A DNA stretch of 64,000 bases, taken from the NCBI GenBank assembly GCA_004297555.1, contig SCSV01000081.1:1-64000 (forward strand). Direction: 5' to 3'. Position 1 is the stretch's first letter. Each line of letters opens with the position of its first letter. This stretch comes from Salinibacterium sp. (GTDB lineage Bacteria; Actinomycetota; Actinomycetes; Actinomycetales; Microbacteriaceae). A program made the position numbers and the translations under genes. Below are positions 8,169-15,982 of the stretch, one piece after another. The notes under the pieces are model-generated. The model was not told the origin of the DNA, did no database searches, and saw only the letters and a program-made list of their open reading frames with translations.

Positions 8169-8849
8169 TCAGTTGGCGCTGCGGGCAACTTCGTAGAAGT
8201 TGGTGCCGTCGAAGACCAGCGTGATCGTGTCGTCTGCGGTCGTCGACATGTTGCCGGCCAGCTTCAGGTTGTTGCCGTCGGTGAAGGTCAAGATGCCGTC
8301 GAAGATGATCGTGATCATCGTCCCGGCCGCGATGCCGGTTGAGGTGATCGACGTGATGCTGGTGGTCCCAGTCACGTGGAAAACGTGACCGGTCGGAACG
8401 ATCGCGCTGGCGCTGGCCACCGCCGTGCCGAACGATGCCGCCACGTTCGAGCCGATCGGGGGCCTGCGGCCCACGATGATCGAGACGTAGTCGCCGCTCG
8501 AGCCGCCCTTGAGCGCCTGTCCGCCGACGGGGCTGAACCCATCCCACGTAACGCCGACGCCACTCGCACCCGACTGCACGTACGCATCGTCCGCGACGGT
8601 GCCGCCGAGCTTGATGAGAGCGATGCCGTCCATCCGGATCGTCTGGTCCGAGTTGATGGCAGCGTTGCCCTCGAGAATTCCGTGAATCGCTCCGCCGGCG
8701 CTCGAGAGAACGAAGAAGTTCCGATCCGTGTCGAGGGTGACGAAGAGGCCGCCCCCCTGGAGCGGTGCGGTGGGATTCCCCGTGACGGCCGCGGTCGCGC
8801 GGGCCGAGATCGAGGTGACTCCCGCCGTCTTGTCGTTGAGCCTTGCCAT
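8169..8849 (-). CDS. Head decoration protein
   Basis: 226 residues, almost wholly beta and Gly/Ser/Thr/Ala-rich. The C-terminal half (GHVFHVTGTTSITSITS, ITIIFDGILTFTDG, DTITLVFDGTNFYEV) is a recurring phage beta-sandwich/beta-roll pattern, found in head decoration and tail spike domains. The N-terminal half resembles capsid-stabilising proteins of the DUF2190/gpD position. It lies between protease-scaffold and capsid genes, exactly where gpD-type cement proteins are found. Confidence 0.7.
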   Translation of the reverse strand: MARLNDKTAGVTSISARATAAVTGNPTAPLQGGGLFVTLDTDRNFFVLSSAGGAIHGILEGNAAINSDQTIRMDGIALIKLGGTVADDAYVQSGASGVGVTWDGFSPVGGQALKGGSSGDYVSIIVGRRPPIGSNVAASFGTAVASASAIVPTGHVFHVTGTTSITSITSTGIAAGTMITIIFDGILTFTDGNNLKLAGNMSTTADDTITLVFDGTNFYEVARSAN

Positions 8850-8877
8850 TTTCTTTCTCTCCTTTGCTTTTCGTTTC

Positions 8878-9510
8878 TTACTGGGCTCGGCAGAGCTCGT
8901 TGACGGCCTGCTGGAAGGTCAGCTTCCGCGCCGGGTTCGCGGCCATGAAGGCCTTCGCGGAGTTGGCGATCTGCGCGGCCTCGTCGGGATCACGCGGGTT
9001 GAGGCCAGCGAGCGCTCCGGGTCGGAGTTCGATGCTCTCGTCGAAGGCTTCCTTCTCGCGTCCGCCCTCGAAGACCTTCGCGGTCGGGATCGTCACGGCG
9101 GCATCTGCCAGGAAGGCTTTGAACTCTTCGGGGGCCTTCGCGGCGAGCTTCTCAGCAGCCTCACGCTGCTTCGAGGTGACCTTCCGGGCAGTCATGGCCT
9201 CCGCAACCATCGCCTTCGTGCGGCGCTCGGTCTCGATCGCGTCGAGCCTCTTCTGGAGCTCGGCGCTGACGATCTTGTCGGTGTTCGTCGCGTGCTCCTC
9301 GAGATTTCGCGACAGCTTCGCGATCTGGTCGTTGAGCGCCTTGACGTCGGCCATGCTGGCCACGGGCGATGGCTCACCCTGCGTGCCGGCACCTGCGGTC
9401 GACGCGGACGCCCCCGCCTTCAGATGCGTCTGCAGGGCGGTCTCGAACTCTTCCTCGGTCGCACCGCTCGCGAGCCCGAGGAGCTTCAGGGTCTCGGGCG
9501 AGACTTTCAT
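8878..9510 (-). CDS. Scaffold protein from internal in-frame start
   Basis: Within the protease gene, ATG at 9510 (MKVSPETLKLLGL) is preceded by AAGGAGCACGAC, a strong Shine-Dalgarno six bases away. It falls at the junction between the protease domain and the helical scaffold domain. Initiation here would give a 210-residue scaffold with no protease, the Nu3-like arrangement. The Shine-Dalgarno and start are seen directly; use in vivo is inferred. Confidence 0.6.
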   Translation of the reverse strand: MKVSPETLKLLGLASGATEEEFETALQTHLKAGASASTAGAGTQGEPSPVASMADVKALNDQIAKLSRNLEEHATNTDKIVSAELQKRLDAIETERRTKAMVAEAMTARKVTSKQREAAEKLAAKAPEEFKAFLADAAVTIPTAKVFEGGREKEAFDESIELRPGALAGLNPRDPDEAAQIANSAKAFMAANPARKLTFQQAVNELCRAQ

Positions 9511-10524
9511 GTCGTGCTCCTTCGCTGATTTCGCCGGTGACGGCGAGGCCTGTGATTCGTGCCCGCGGGCGCGGGCGGTTGAGGTCGACCCGTACTTTTT
9601 CTTCATTCCAGGCATGTCGTCGTCATCGTCTTCGCAAGGCGTGACGTCGATGCTCAGGTTTGCGGCGGGGATCGTCGGCTCCTCGGCCTCCATCTCGCCC
9701 AGGAGCGCCGCGAGAGTCGTCACGCCATCGACGAAACCCGCACGAACCGCATCGGCCCCGATGTGGATTCGGGCGTCGGCCATGGCCTGCGCCTTGGCCA
9801 TCGGAATTCCGCGACCGCGGGCGATGTCCGCCGTAAAGAGAGCGGCGATGGCGTCGATCTGGCCCTGCACCTCTGCGCGCTGCTCTTCGGTGAGAGGGCC
9901 CTCGCGACCCGTCCCCTTGAGAGGGGTGCTCACGAAGACCTCGTTCTCGATGCCGACGTTCTTCTCGAGACGGCTGTAGTCGACGTACTCACAGACCACG
10001 CCGACAAACCCGACCGATGAAGTCGCATTCGTATAGACCTTGGTGCCTTGCGATCCGATCCAGTAGGCTGCCGAGGCCATCATGTCGCTCGCGAAGACAT
10101 TCACAGGCTTCACAGAGCGCGCGTCGAAGATGGCTGCCGCGAGCTCGGAAACGCCCGGGATGCAGCCCCCGGGCGAATCGACCACGAACAGAACACTCTT
10201 GACGTTGCTGTCGGCGATAGCGTTCTGAAGCGCCTCCTGGGTCTGCTCGCAGGCGGCGACACCGCCGAAAAGCCAGCCCCAGAACGAGGTCCGTTTGCAG
10301 ACCATTCCCTCGAATCGGATGATCGCGACACCCTTCGGGGTCGTCTCATACCCAACGTCCTCGGGGTCCTCGGGAGGAACACGGCGCTGGAATGCCCCCG
10401 CTGGCATGCCAGCGCCCCCGGATGCCGCGGCGCGCAGGCGTGCCCTTGCCCCCGGCTCCATCAGCATGATCGCGTCCGGCCGCAGGTCCGGCCAGAACTC
10501 GAGGTTTTCGGGCGCCTTTTTCAT
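8878..10524 (-). CDS. Head maturation protease (S49/ClpP-like) fused to scaffold
   Basis: 548 residues. Residues about 60-300 are an S49 (SppA/SohB) peptidase: GVAIIRFEGMV, VLFVVDSPGG (116-120), then SDMMASAAYWIGS with the likely Ser151 nucleophile and ATSSVGFVGV. Residues about 375-548 are charged, Ala/Glu/Lys-rich helix typical of scaffolds (KQREAAEKLAAKAPEEFKAF), separated by an Asp-run linker. The product would guide capsid assembly and then cleave itself and other head proteins. The start ATG overlaps the portal stop (ATGA). As in lambda C/Nu3, an internal start probably makes scaffold alone (separate entry). Confidence 0.88.
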   Translation of the reverse strand: MKKAPENLEFWPDLRPDAIMLMEPGARARLRAAASGGAGMPAGAFQRRVPPEDPEDVGYETTPKGVAIIRFEGMVCKRTSFWGWLFGGVAACEQTQEALQNAIADSNVKSVLFVVDSPGGCIPGVSELAAAIFDARSVKPVNVFASDMMASAAYWIGSQGTKVYTNATSSVGFVGVVCEYVDYSRLEKNVGIENEVFVSTPLKGTGREGPLTEEQRAEVQGQIDAIAALFTADIARGRGIPMAKAQAMADARIHIGADAVRAGFVDGVTTLAALLGEMEAEEPTIPAANLSIDVTPCEDDDDDMPGMKKKYGSTSTARARGHESQASPSPAKSAKEHDMKVSPETLKLLGLASGATEEEFETALQTHLKAGASASTAGAGTQGEPSPVASMADVKALNDQIAKLSRNLEEHATNTDKIVSAELQKRLDAIETERRTKAMVAEAMTARKVTSKQREAAEKLAAKAPEEFKAFLADAAVTIPTAKVFEGGREKEAFDESIELRPGALAGLNPRDPDEAAQIANSAKAFMAANPARKLTFQQAVNELCRAQ

Positions 10525-11948
10525 TGGAATACCTCTCGCGGAAGGTCGGCTCCCGCTGGGGGCGGCTGCTTCTGAACTGGGGCTCCAGGAACCGGCGCGG
10601 CCCCCGGCGGCGGGCCGGCGTCGATGCACGGCTCGTTCTTCTCCGGGACGCTCAGGCCGGTGATCTTGTAGAAGTCGGCCTTGGTGACCGGCGCAACGCT
10701 GCGCAGGTTCAAGAAGGCCTGCGAGAGCGCCTGCAGGTCCTGCCGCTCGTAGATCGACATCTCGAACTCAGGCGTGAACTTGTCGGCCCATTCAGGCCCG
10801 AAGCGACGAGCTACAGCATGACGAGCCCACTGCTCGCGTAGCGCGCCGGCGAACTCTTGCATGAAGGCCTCGGCGGTGCGCAGGACGTTGACGTCGCCCA
10901 CGCCGGCCGAGCTCTGGCTACCGGTGTCTGACTGGACCTCGCTGGTCTGCCCGTGACCGTGGATCAGCTTCGAGATTTCCCTGCCGGTACTCTCGAAGAG
11001 CTTCTGCGCTGGGCTCTCGGCACCCGCCTTCGTGCTCGACGTATCGAGCACGTTCAGCTTCGTCCCCTCGAGAAAGACTCCGGCGCCATCTGGGCCGAGG
11101 CGCTGCATACCCTTCTGCAGGTTACGACGGCTTTCCTCGCCGGCGGCTCCATCCTCGCGCGGAACGGTGGCCCACAGAATTGGGATCGTGAACTTCTCGG
11201 CGAGACGAGCCCACCAACGCACCGCGGAATCGCGCAGAATCCATAGCGGTAGAAGCGCCGCCGTGATCCCGCGGAGCGAGGGGTCCGGGATGTCGGCATC
11301 GAGCTCGACAAGCATCACGCTGCTACCGAGACTCTCAACCGTCGGGGCCTCAACGATCGGCTGAGTCACCTTGTAGCGCAGGACCATCTGGCCGCCGCGA
11401 TTCCAGTCCCACCCAAAACGCTGGCCTGGTATCGGGGTTAGGCTCTCGAGACGCTCCTCATCGCCTGCCGGGCGCGTCGGATCGACCGAAGAGATGACTT
11501 CGATGCCGCCCATGCCGTGCAGTAGAACCGCGCGCGCCCACTTGTAGAGGACCGAGCGCAGCTTCACGCTGGGCGCCGCGAGCTGGTCCTCGACCCATGA
11601 CCGCACCTGCGCAGCGGCATCCGTGTCGGGCCCCTTGATGACACCCCACCCGCGGTACTGCTTCGGCTCTTGGATTGAGATCCGAGCCGTCGAGACAAGA
11701 CCAGCCGCCTTTTTGACGTCGGCCCGAATCTGAGAGTCCCGCATCGACTCGTTCGCGAGCGCGAACCAGCGCGAGGGATCCCCGAACTGGACCATTGCCC
11801 TGGCCTGCTGCAGGACCTTGGCGGTGGGCCGGTGGAAAACGCTAAAGACGAACTGATCCGCCTGACCCGTCATCCAGACGCTCGTCACGGGACGACGCAG
11901 GAAAGAGATGACGCTCGAGGCGGCTTTGGCGAGACCGGAAAATTGCAT
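10521..11948 (-). CDS. Portal protein, DUF935 (Mu gp29-like)
   Basis: 475 residues from an ATG that shares the TerL stop (TGATG); a GTG three codons upstream is an alternative. Recognisable DUF935 features: LRSVLYKWARAVLLHGMGGI, the aromatic FGWDWNRGGQMVLRYK segment, ALLPLWILRDSAVRWWARLA and the late ELISK-like helix KLIHGHGQTSEVQSD. The Pro-rich C-terminal tail (GPPPGAAPVPGAPVQ) is dispensable-looking. The protein forms the dodecameric DNA channel at one capsid vertex and docks the terminase. Confidence 0.88.
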   Translation of the reverse strand: MQFSGLAKAASSVISFLRRPVTSVWMTGQADQFVFSVFHRPTAKVLQQARAMVQFGDPSRWFALANESMRDSQIRADVKKAAGLVSTARISIQEPKQYRGWGVIKGPDTDAAAQVRSWVEDQLAAPSVKLRSVLYKWARAVLLHGMGGIEVISSVDPTRPAGDEERLESLTPIPGQRFGWDWNRGGQMVLRYKVTQPIVEAPTVESLGSSVMLVELDADIPDPSLRGITAALLPLWILRDSAVRWWARLAEKFTIPILWATVPREDGAAGEESRRNLQKGMQRLGPDGAGVFLEGTKLNVLDTSSTKAGAESPAQKLFESTGREISKLIHGHGQTSEVQSDTGSQSSAGVGDVNVLRTAEAFMQEFAGALREQWARHAVARRFGPEWADKFTPEFEMSIYERQDLQALSQAFLNLRSVAPVTKADFYKITGLSVPEKNEPCIDAGPPPGAAPVPGAPVQKQPPPAGADLPREVFQ

Positions 11949-13459
11949 CACATGCACGCTTCTTCGTATGACGGGTTGGCGTATCCATCGTCGTACGGCG
12001 ATTCGTTGTCGTAGGCAAACGAGTCCGGGGTGCTGTAATCGACCCCGAAGACGCGGAACGATTTGTAGCTCGGAGAGGCGTCGACATCAAGATACATGGC
12101 CGCGTAGCGCATCGCGTCCATGCCGTGGTTGTTGAAGTCGACTGGAGCTTCTTTTTTAGACCTGCCGTACGGGTCCTTGCTCCACGAGTACGACTCAAAC
12201 TCCTGGACGGTGCTGATCGGCTTGCGCTTCCGATCCAGCTCTTCGTCCCGCTCGTGGAGTGCGTCATCTACGAAGAAGATTCGAGGCCTACCGTCGGCCT
12301 GGATCCGCAAGCGCTCCTGAATCCTCTGAATGCCCGGCGAGATGTCCTTGATTGCTTTGCGCGACACGAAGCCGGAGTCTTCGAGAGTTTTTCGGTCCTC
12401 CGCATCGTGGTCAACGACCGTCGCCTCGAGACCGGCCCCGCCCGGGAGCTGGCGCATGATCTCTTTCATGACCTGGGCGTGGTCGTGAACCGTGACTCCG
12501 GTCCGGTAAATCTCGTGGATCAGGTACATCCGCCCGTCGTTGTCGACAGCCCAAAGCTGCCAGACGAAAGCGTTCGTAAACCCGAAGTCGATAGAGGCGA
12601 TGTAGCGCCGGCACTCGGGTACCTCATGCCGCTTGATGATGTGCACCTTCCGAATGAACCCCTCATAGACGATCCCCTCGGCCTTGACCCAGCGGCCGAA
12701 GAAGTACCGTTCCTTGCGAACGCCCGTGAGGGCCTGGAGCGGCGCCATGCGCTGTTCGTACTTCGCCGTGGGCTTCCCGTCGTCATCGAAAAGCTCAGGG
12801 TTGTCCTCATGCCTCGACTCGAGGAGCATCAGCGGGCCAGCAGGGGACTGCTCGGTGGCGGGTCGTCCGCGGCTGAGAAGCCAATGGAGCGGGTGCGTCG
12901 GGTTGGCGTCGCCCCAGATCATGGGCCACTCCGTGACAGCGCCACGACCCGTCGTGCGCGACTGCAGAGTCTCCCAGTCCTCTTCCTCGAGCTCCTCGGC
13001 CTGGCAGACGTAAACGCCGTCCGGCTCGCCGGAGAGGAAACGTGACGGGCGATCGAGACCTGCAATCCAGACCTTCGCGCCGTTGTCATAGACGTAGCAG
13101 TATGGGTTGGTACCGCCGATCGGCCTGACGCCACTCCCACGCTGGATGATGGTGTCCCAGCGCTTCATGATCGTCGTCTTGAAGTCGGCCTGGGTCTTCC
13201 GGACGATGCCGTATTGCCCGTTAGGGTGAGTCCTGGCCTCGTGATCGAGACGCTGCATGCACCCGTAGGATTTTCCGGTATCGGCCGGCCCCCAAAGTAC
13301 GATCTCGTGGTGCTTCAGGGTCTGCATCGCGAGGGCGGCTCCGCGGAACTTCGGAGCAGTGACGATTGCCCTCTCCGCTGCCTTCTTTTTGCGCAAAACC
13401 AGCATTGCCGCCGCGTACGGAGCGATTTCGGCGATGGCTTTGTCTGGAGCGATGCTCAT
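11948..13459 (-). CDS. Terminase large subunit
   Basis: 503 residues. The ATPase domain has Walker A GPADTGKS (57-64), Walker B VYVCQAEEL (149-157) and a coupling region. The nuclease domain has ASIDFGF with Asp291, then VVDHDAEDRK and FNNHGMDAMRYA near the C-terminus. These are the RNase H-like catalytic acidic positions of phage terminases. It drives ATP-dependent DNA packaging and cuts concatemers. It overlaps the TerS stop by four bases (ATGA) and abuts the portal gene, so the packaging genes are co-translated. Confidence 0.92.
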   Translation of the reverse strand: MSIAPDKAIAEIAPYAAAMLVLRKKKAAERAIVTAPKFRGAALAMQTLKHHEIVLWGPADTGKSYGCMQRLDHEARTHPNGQYGIVRKTQADFKTTIMKRWDTIIQRGSGVRPIGGTNPYCYVYDNGAKVWIAGLDRPSRFLSGEPDGVYVCQAEELEEEDWETLQSRTTGRGAVTEWPMIWGDANPTHPLHWLLSRGRPATEQSPAGPLMLLESRHEDNPELFDDDGKPTAKYEQRMAPLQALTGVRKERYFFGRWVKAEGIVYEGFIRKVHIIKRHEVPECRRYIASIDFGFTNAFVWQLWAVDNDGRMYLIHEIYRTGVTVHDHAQVMKEIMRQLPGGAGLEATVVDHDAEDRKTLEDSGFVSRKAIKDISPGIQRIQERLRIQADGRPRIFFVDDALHERDEELDRKRKPISTVQEFESYSWSKDPYGRSKKEAPVDFNNHGMDAMRYAAMYLDVDASPSYKSFRVFGVDYSTPDSFAYDNESPYDDGYANPSYEEACM

Positions 13460-14265
13460 TTGACCTCTGGCTGGGGCGGAGAGCTCGCGGCCTGGGTGGC
13501 TTTCAGCGCCGCCAGCTTTTTCGTGAGCGCCTCCACCTCGGCCGCAATCTCCTCGGGCGTAAATTCGCTCGCGACCACCTCGGCATCGATCGGAGGATCC
13601 CCTTTCGGCAGAAAACGCATCTTTTTCGGGTCCGCCATCTCACGGGACTGCTGCACGATCTCCTCGACGCTCACCCCGGAGATCGCGGCGAGGCCCTTGA
13701 GCATGTCCCCGAGAGGAAGCCTCTCCTCGTACCGTTCACGGTATTTGGCGGGGGCCGCAGCCTTCAGCGCGACACCGAGCAGGTAGTCAGACTTCTTCCT
13801 GATTGAGCCGATCTGGCCCGATCCGGCCTTGATTGTCACGATTCTGCCCTGCGCGTCGCGCTCCAGCTTGCCGTCGTCGTCCAAGAACGTCTTGTCAGGA
13901 AGCTGGCCAAATACAGGCTCTTCCCATCCGTTCACGGCGCGGTCGAAGAGCTCGTGCTCAAGAAGAACCAGGGTGACATCCAGCGCCTCCTGGAGGGCAG
14001 CGTTGAACGTCGGATCGAGCTTTTTTAGCCGGTGGACCGCGCCAGACGTGATGTTCAGCGTCTTGCAGGCCGCACCGATCGAGCCCTCTTTCGTGATTTG
14101 ACGCAGAACCGGTCGGGCCCAACGCGGCCAAGGCTTCCCTGGGTTCTGCTTGGTGGTCCAGGGATCGTCAGGGTAGTCCTCGCGCGGGGCTTTCAAGGCC
14201 AGCCGAGGCGCTGCCGCCGACTGGGTCTCGATGATCGCGTCGAAATCGGGCTCGGTAGAGCTCAA
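13456..14265 (-). CDS. Terminase small subunit
   Basis: 269 residues. A helix-turn-helix lies at about residues 55-85 (ITKEGSIGAACKTLNITSGAVHRL) after a basic/Pro N-terminus. A mid region KKSDYLLGVALKAAAPAKYR is typical of phage TerS ('S..ll..llka..P.kyr'). The C-terminal tail is acidic then Ala/Pro-rich. The protein recognises the packaging site and loads TerL. It is second in the late operon and its ATG overlaps the upstream stop. Confidence 0.88.
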   Translation of the reverse strand: MSSTEPDFDAIIETQSAAAPRLALKAPREDYPDDPWTTKQNPGKPWPRWARPVLRQITKEGSIGAACKTLNITSGAVHRLKKLDPTFNAALQEALDVTLVLLEHELFDRAVNGWEEPVFGQLPDKTFLDDDGKLERDAQGRIVTIKAGSGQIGSIRKKSDYLLGVALKAAAPAKYRERYEERLPLGDMLKGLAAISGVSVEEIVQQSREMADPKKMRFLPKGDPPIDAEVVASEFTPEEIAAEVEALTKKLAALKATQAASSPPQPEVK

Positions 14266-14549
14266 GCGGGCGGAGCCGCCTTGATTTTCGGTTCGGCAGC
14301 TACGGCCGTCTCAGGAACCGCGTTTCCGGTGGCGTCACGCGCCACGGGCGCCTCTGAAAGATGCGCTCCGAGCTGCTTTTCCGTGACCACCTGACCCTTT
14401 TTGAACTGAAAAATAGCGTATTTGGAGCCGATTTTCTGCTTTCCGTTGCTGTCGAGGATGGGTTTACCCGCCGCGTCCTCGAGAGGCAGTTTTCGACTCC
14501 CCTGGACCATAAAGTCATCCAGGAGCCTATATTGCGCCTCTGATGCCAT
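14262..14549 (-). CDS. First gene of the late operon, unknown function (95 aa)
   Basis: A good ribosome site (GGAGG, eight bases before ATG) and the promoter at 14,574-14,601 make this the leading gene of the terminase operon. Sequence: FMVQGSRKLPLEDAAGKPIL, then GSKYAIFQFKKGQVVTE, then an Ala/Pro-rich tail. No known family; a small beta domain is likely. Co-translated with TerS. Confidence 0.75.
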   Translation of the reverse strand: MASEAQYRLLDDFMVQGSRKLPLEDAAGKPILDSNGKQKIGSKYAIFQFKKGQVVTEKQLGAHLSEAPVARDATGNAVPETAVAAEPKIKAAPPA

Positions 14550-14573
14550 GATGATGGCCTCCTGAGGAGCAAG

Positions 14574-14601
14574 CCTATAGACGAAATCAATTTGATGTCA
14601 A
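14574..14601 (-). promoter_or_regulatory. Late-operon promoter
   Basis: Minus strand: TTGACA (14,601-14,596), 16-base spacer, TATAGG (14,579-14,574). Unlike the leaderless group it is followed by a leader with an AGGAGG ribosome site. It starts immediately after the terminator at 14,605-14,632, so it separates the accessory operon from the head genes. Confidence 0.65.
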
Positions 14602-14604
14602 GAG

Positions 14605-14632
14605 AAAAAAGTGGGGCGCCACACGGCACCCC
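14605..14632 (-). terminator. Rho-independent terminator of the accessory operon
   Basis: Reading the minus strand: GGGGTGCC, loop GTGT, GGCGCCCC, then AC and six T. An 8-bp stem (one G-T pair) with a U-tract is a classic intrinsic terminator. It lies just after the 14,661 gene and just before the late promoter. Confidence 0.8.
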
Positions 14633-14660
14633 TTATGGAGGAAGCGAATGATCGGTCTGG

Positions 14661-14912
14661 TCAGAACGTGGGGCGTCTCTGCTCGGATGTCAAGGTCTTT
14701 GTCGCCGGAAAAACACGTCCGGCGGCGTCAGAGAGCAGAATTCCGCGAAAGACCATGTCTACGACGCGCTGCAGGACGAACTTGCGCGTAAAACTGGTCC
14801 TCCGGAACACTTGATGCGCTAGCTGGCGGGCGCGAAGCCCAGGATGGGCCAAGCTTTGACCCAAAATCAGGGTTTCGAGGTTACGACGAGGCGCTACCGG
14901 CTTGAGGGTCAT
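14661..14912 (-). CDS. Unknown protein, last gene of accessory operon (83 aa)
   Basis: Start chosen at ATG 14,912, preceded by GAGAAAGG seven bases upstream; it overlaps the end of the previous gene by 32 bases. The sequence is basic and helical (LRARQLAHQVFRRTSFTRK, VLQRVVDMVFRGILL) with no known motif. The terminator follows directly. Moderately confident because of the ribosome site. Confidence 0.55.
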   Translation of the reverse strand: MTLKPVAPRRNLETLILGQSLAHPGLRARQLAHQVFRRTSFTRKFVLQRVVDMVFRGILLSDAAGRVFPATKTLTSEQRRPTF

Positions 14913-15123
14913 TCTGAACCTTTCTCGGCGTTCGAAGAACGGCCTTCGCCAGGGCCACGGCGGGATGACCCGCCAGGCACCCGGGGAAATGGTGCTCGCC
15001 ACGATACCCCGGAGGACACAGGCAGGTGGTGCAGGCGATCTCGGTCAGCGTTCGAAGAAAAAGGATGTGTTCGGCGAGCACCGCGTCGATCTCGGCATAG
15101 TCCGGAGGATGCCCGTCCATCAA
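14881..15123 (-). CDS. Small Cys/His protein of unknown function (80 aa)
   Basis: ATG overlaps the upstream stop (ATGA). Residues about 25-55 contain EIACTTCLCPPGYRGEHHFPGC, a Cys/His cluster likely to bind zinc. The pattern 'C.tClCppg..gehh.pGC' recurs in small phage proteins of unknown role. The remainder is helical. Confidence 0.65.
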   Translation of the reverse strand: MMDGHPPDYAEIDAVLAEHILFLRTLTEIACTTCLCPPGYRGEHHFPGCLAGHPAVALAKAVLRTPRKVQNDPQAGSASS

Positions 15124-15671
15124 TCCTGCCCCTGGCCGTCCAATCGATTCTCGCGATCGATCCAGGCGTTGAACCTAGAGAAATGACGACCGACGAGGTA
15201 CCACCAGATCCTGCGAGCCAGCGGCTGCTGGCGGGGCATCAAGCGCTCGAGCGCCTCCAGCTCGGAGGCGGAGAGGTAGAGGGAGGTCTCCTCGGATCTT
15301 GCGGCTTGGGGCGATTTGTACTCTACGTACTTTTTGATCGCAGCGAGAGCCAGGTCGTCGAAGATCACGAGCTCCACAAAGTGCCCGTGCGTCTGGCGCT
15401 GACGCTCGCAACCGAACTGATCGATGCAAGGCACCTCGAGCCTGAGACTCCTGACGCTGCCGTGCGAGCTGGCCTGCGGTTCTGGGGGCGCCGCTGGCCA
15501 GGCCTGGCGCCGCTCGACCTCCTCGGCCCACTCCTGCCTAGCCAACGAAAGCATCTCGTAGATCGCTAGGTCGATGGCAGGATCCGGAGGCAGATCGATC
15601 GCCGGCGTTTTCCACCTCAGAAGGCTGGACCGGAGGATGTGACGATACCTACGGATCGATTCTTCGTTCAT
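15120..15671 (-). CDS. Unknown protein (183 aa)
   Basis: Start at MNEESIRRYRHILRSSLLR, where the ATG overlaps the previous stop. The middle contains YEMLSLARQEWAEEVERRQ, and the C-terminal part AIKKYVEYKSPQAARSEE, then ASELEALERLMPRQQPLARR. Mostly helical with a short beta centre (VELVIFDDLALAAI). No known domain. Confidence 0.65.
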   Translation of the reverse strand: MNEESIRRYRHILRSSLLRWKTPAIDLPPDPAIDLAIYEMLSLARQEWAEEVERRQAWPAAPPEPQASSHGSVRSLRLEVPCIDQFGCERQRQTHGHFVELVIFDDLALAAIKKYVEYKSPQAARSEETSLYLSASELEALERLMPRQQPLARRIWWYLVGRHFSRFNAWIDRENRLDGQGQD

Positions 15672-15982
15672 TTCGGCACCAGCTCGAAGCGGTAAGTTGT
15701 CCTGGCGTGATGAGGAGATCGGTAAGTCGAGAACCTCACCTCGAAGTCGGGTCTGAGAGCCAGCGCCTGGTCCGACACGTTGAACTCGAAGAAGCGCTCG
15801 CCGTCGGCACAATGGCGCACGAGCTCCTCGATAATCTGGCTCTTCCAGGCGTCGCGCCTTTCCGCGTTCTGGATCGTTTGAACCAATATTTTCAATGGTT
15901 CTGTTCCGGCTGGGCCGGCAAGGCGGCTCAACGACGTCAGGGCCTCCAGCGCGTCGGCAGCGCTCGCCACATACCCGTTCAT
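15668..15982 (-). CDS. Unknown protein (104 aa)
   Basis: Start at ATG 15,982 (MNGYVASAADALEAL), overlapping the lipoprotein-gene stop (ATGA). An upstream GTG is less likely. The N-terminal two thirds are helical (AWKSQIIEELVRHCADG) and the end is beta-rich (PDFEVRFSTYRSPHHARTTY). No family recognised. Confidence 0.65.
   Translation of the reverse strand: MNGYVASAADALEALTSLSRLAGPAGTEPLKILVQTIQNAERRDAWKSQIIEELVRHCADGERFFEFNVSDQALALRPDFEVRFSTYRSPHHARTTYRFELVPK

Noticed and set aside
8728..9979. Long plus-strand ORFs (266 and 378 codons) over the protease/scaffold gene
   Set aside because: Antisense shadows of a gene with S49 motifs and proper start.
12125..13045. 306-codon plus-strand ORF over the large terminase
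   Set aside because: Shadow of TerL, whose motifs are unambiguous on the minus strand.
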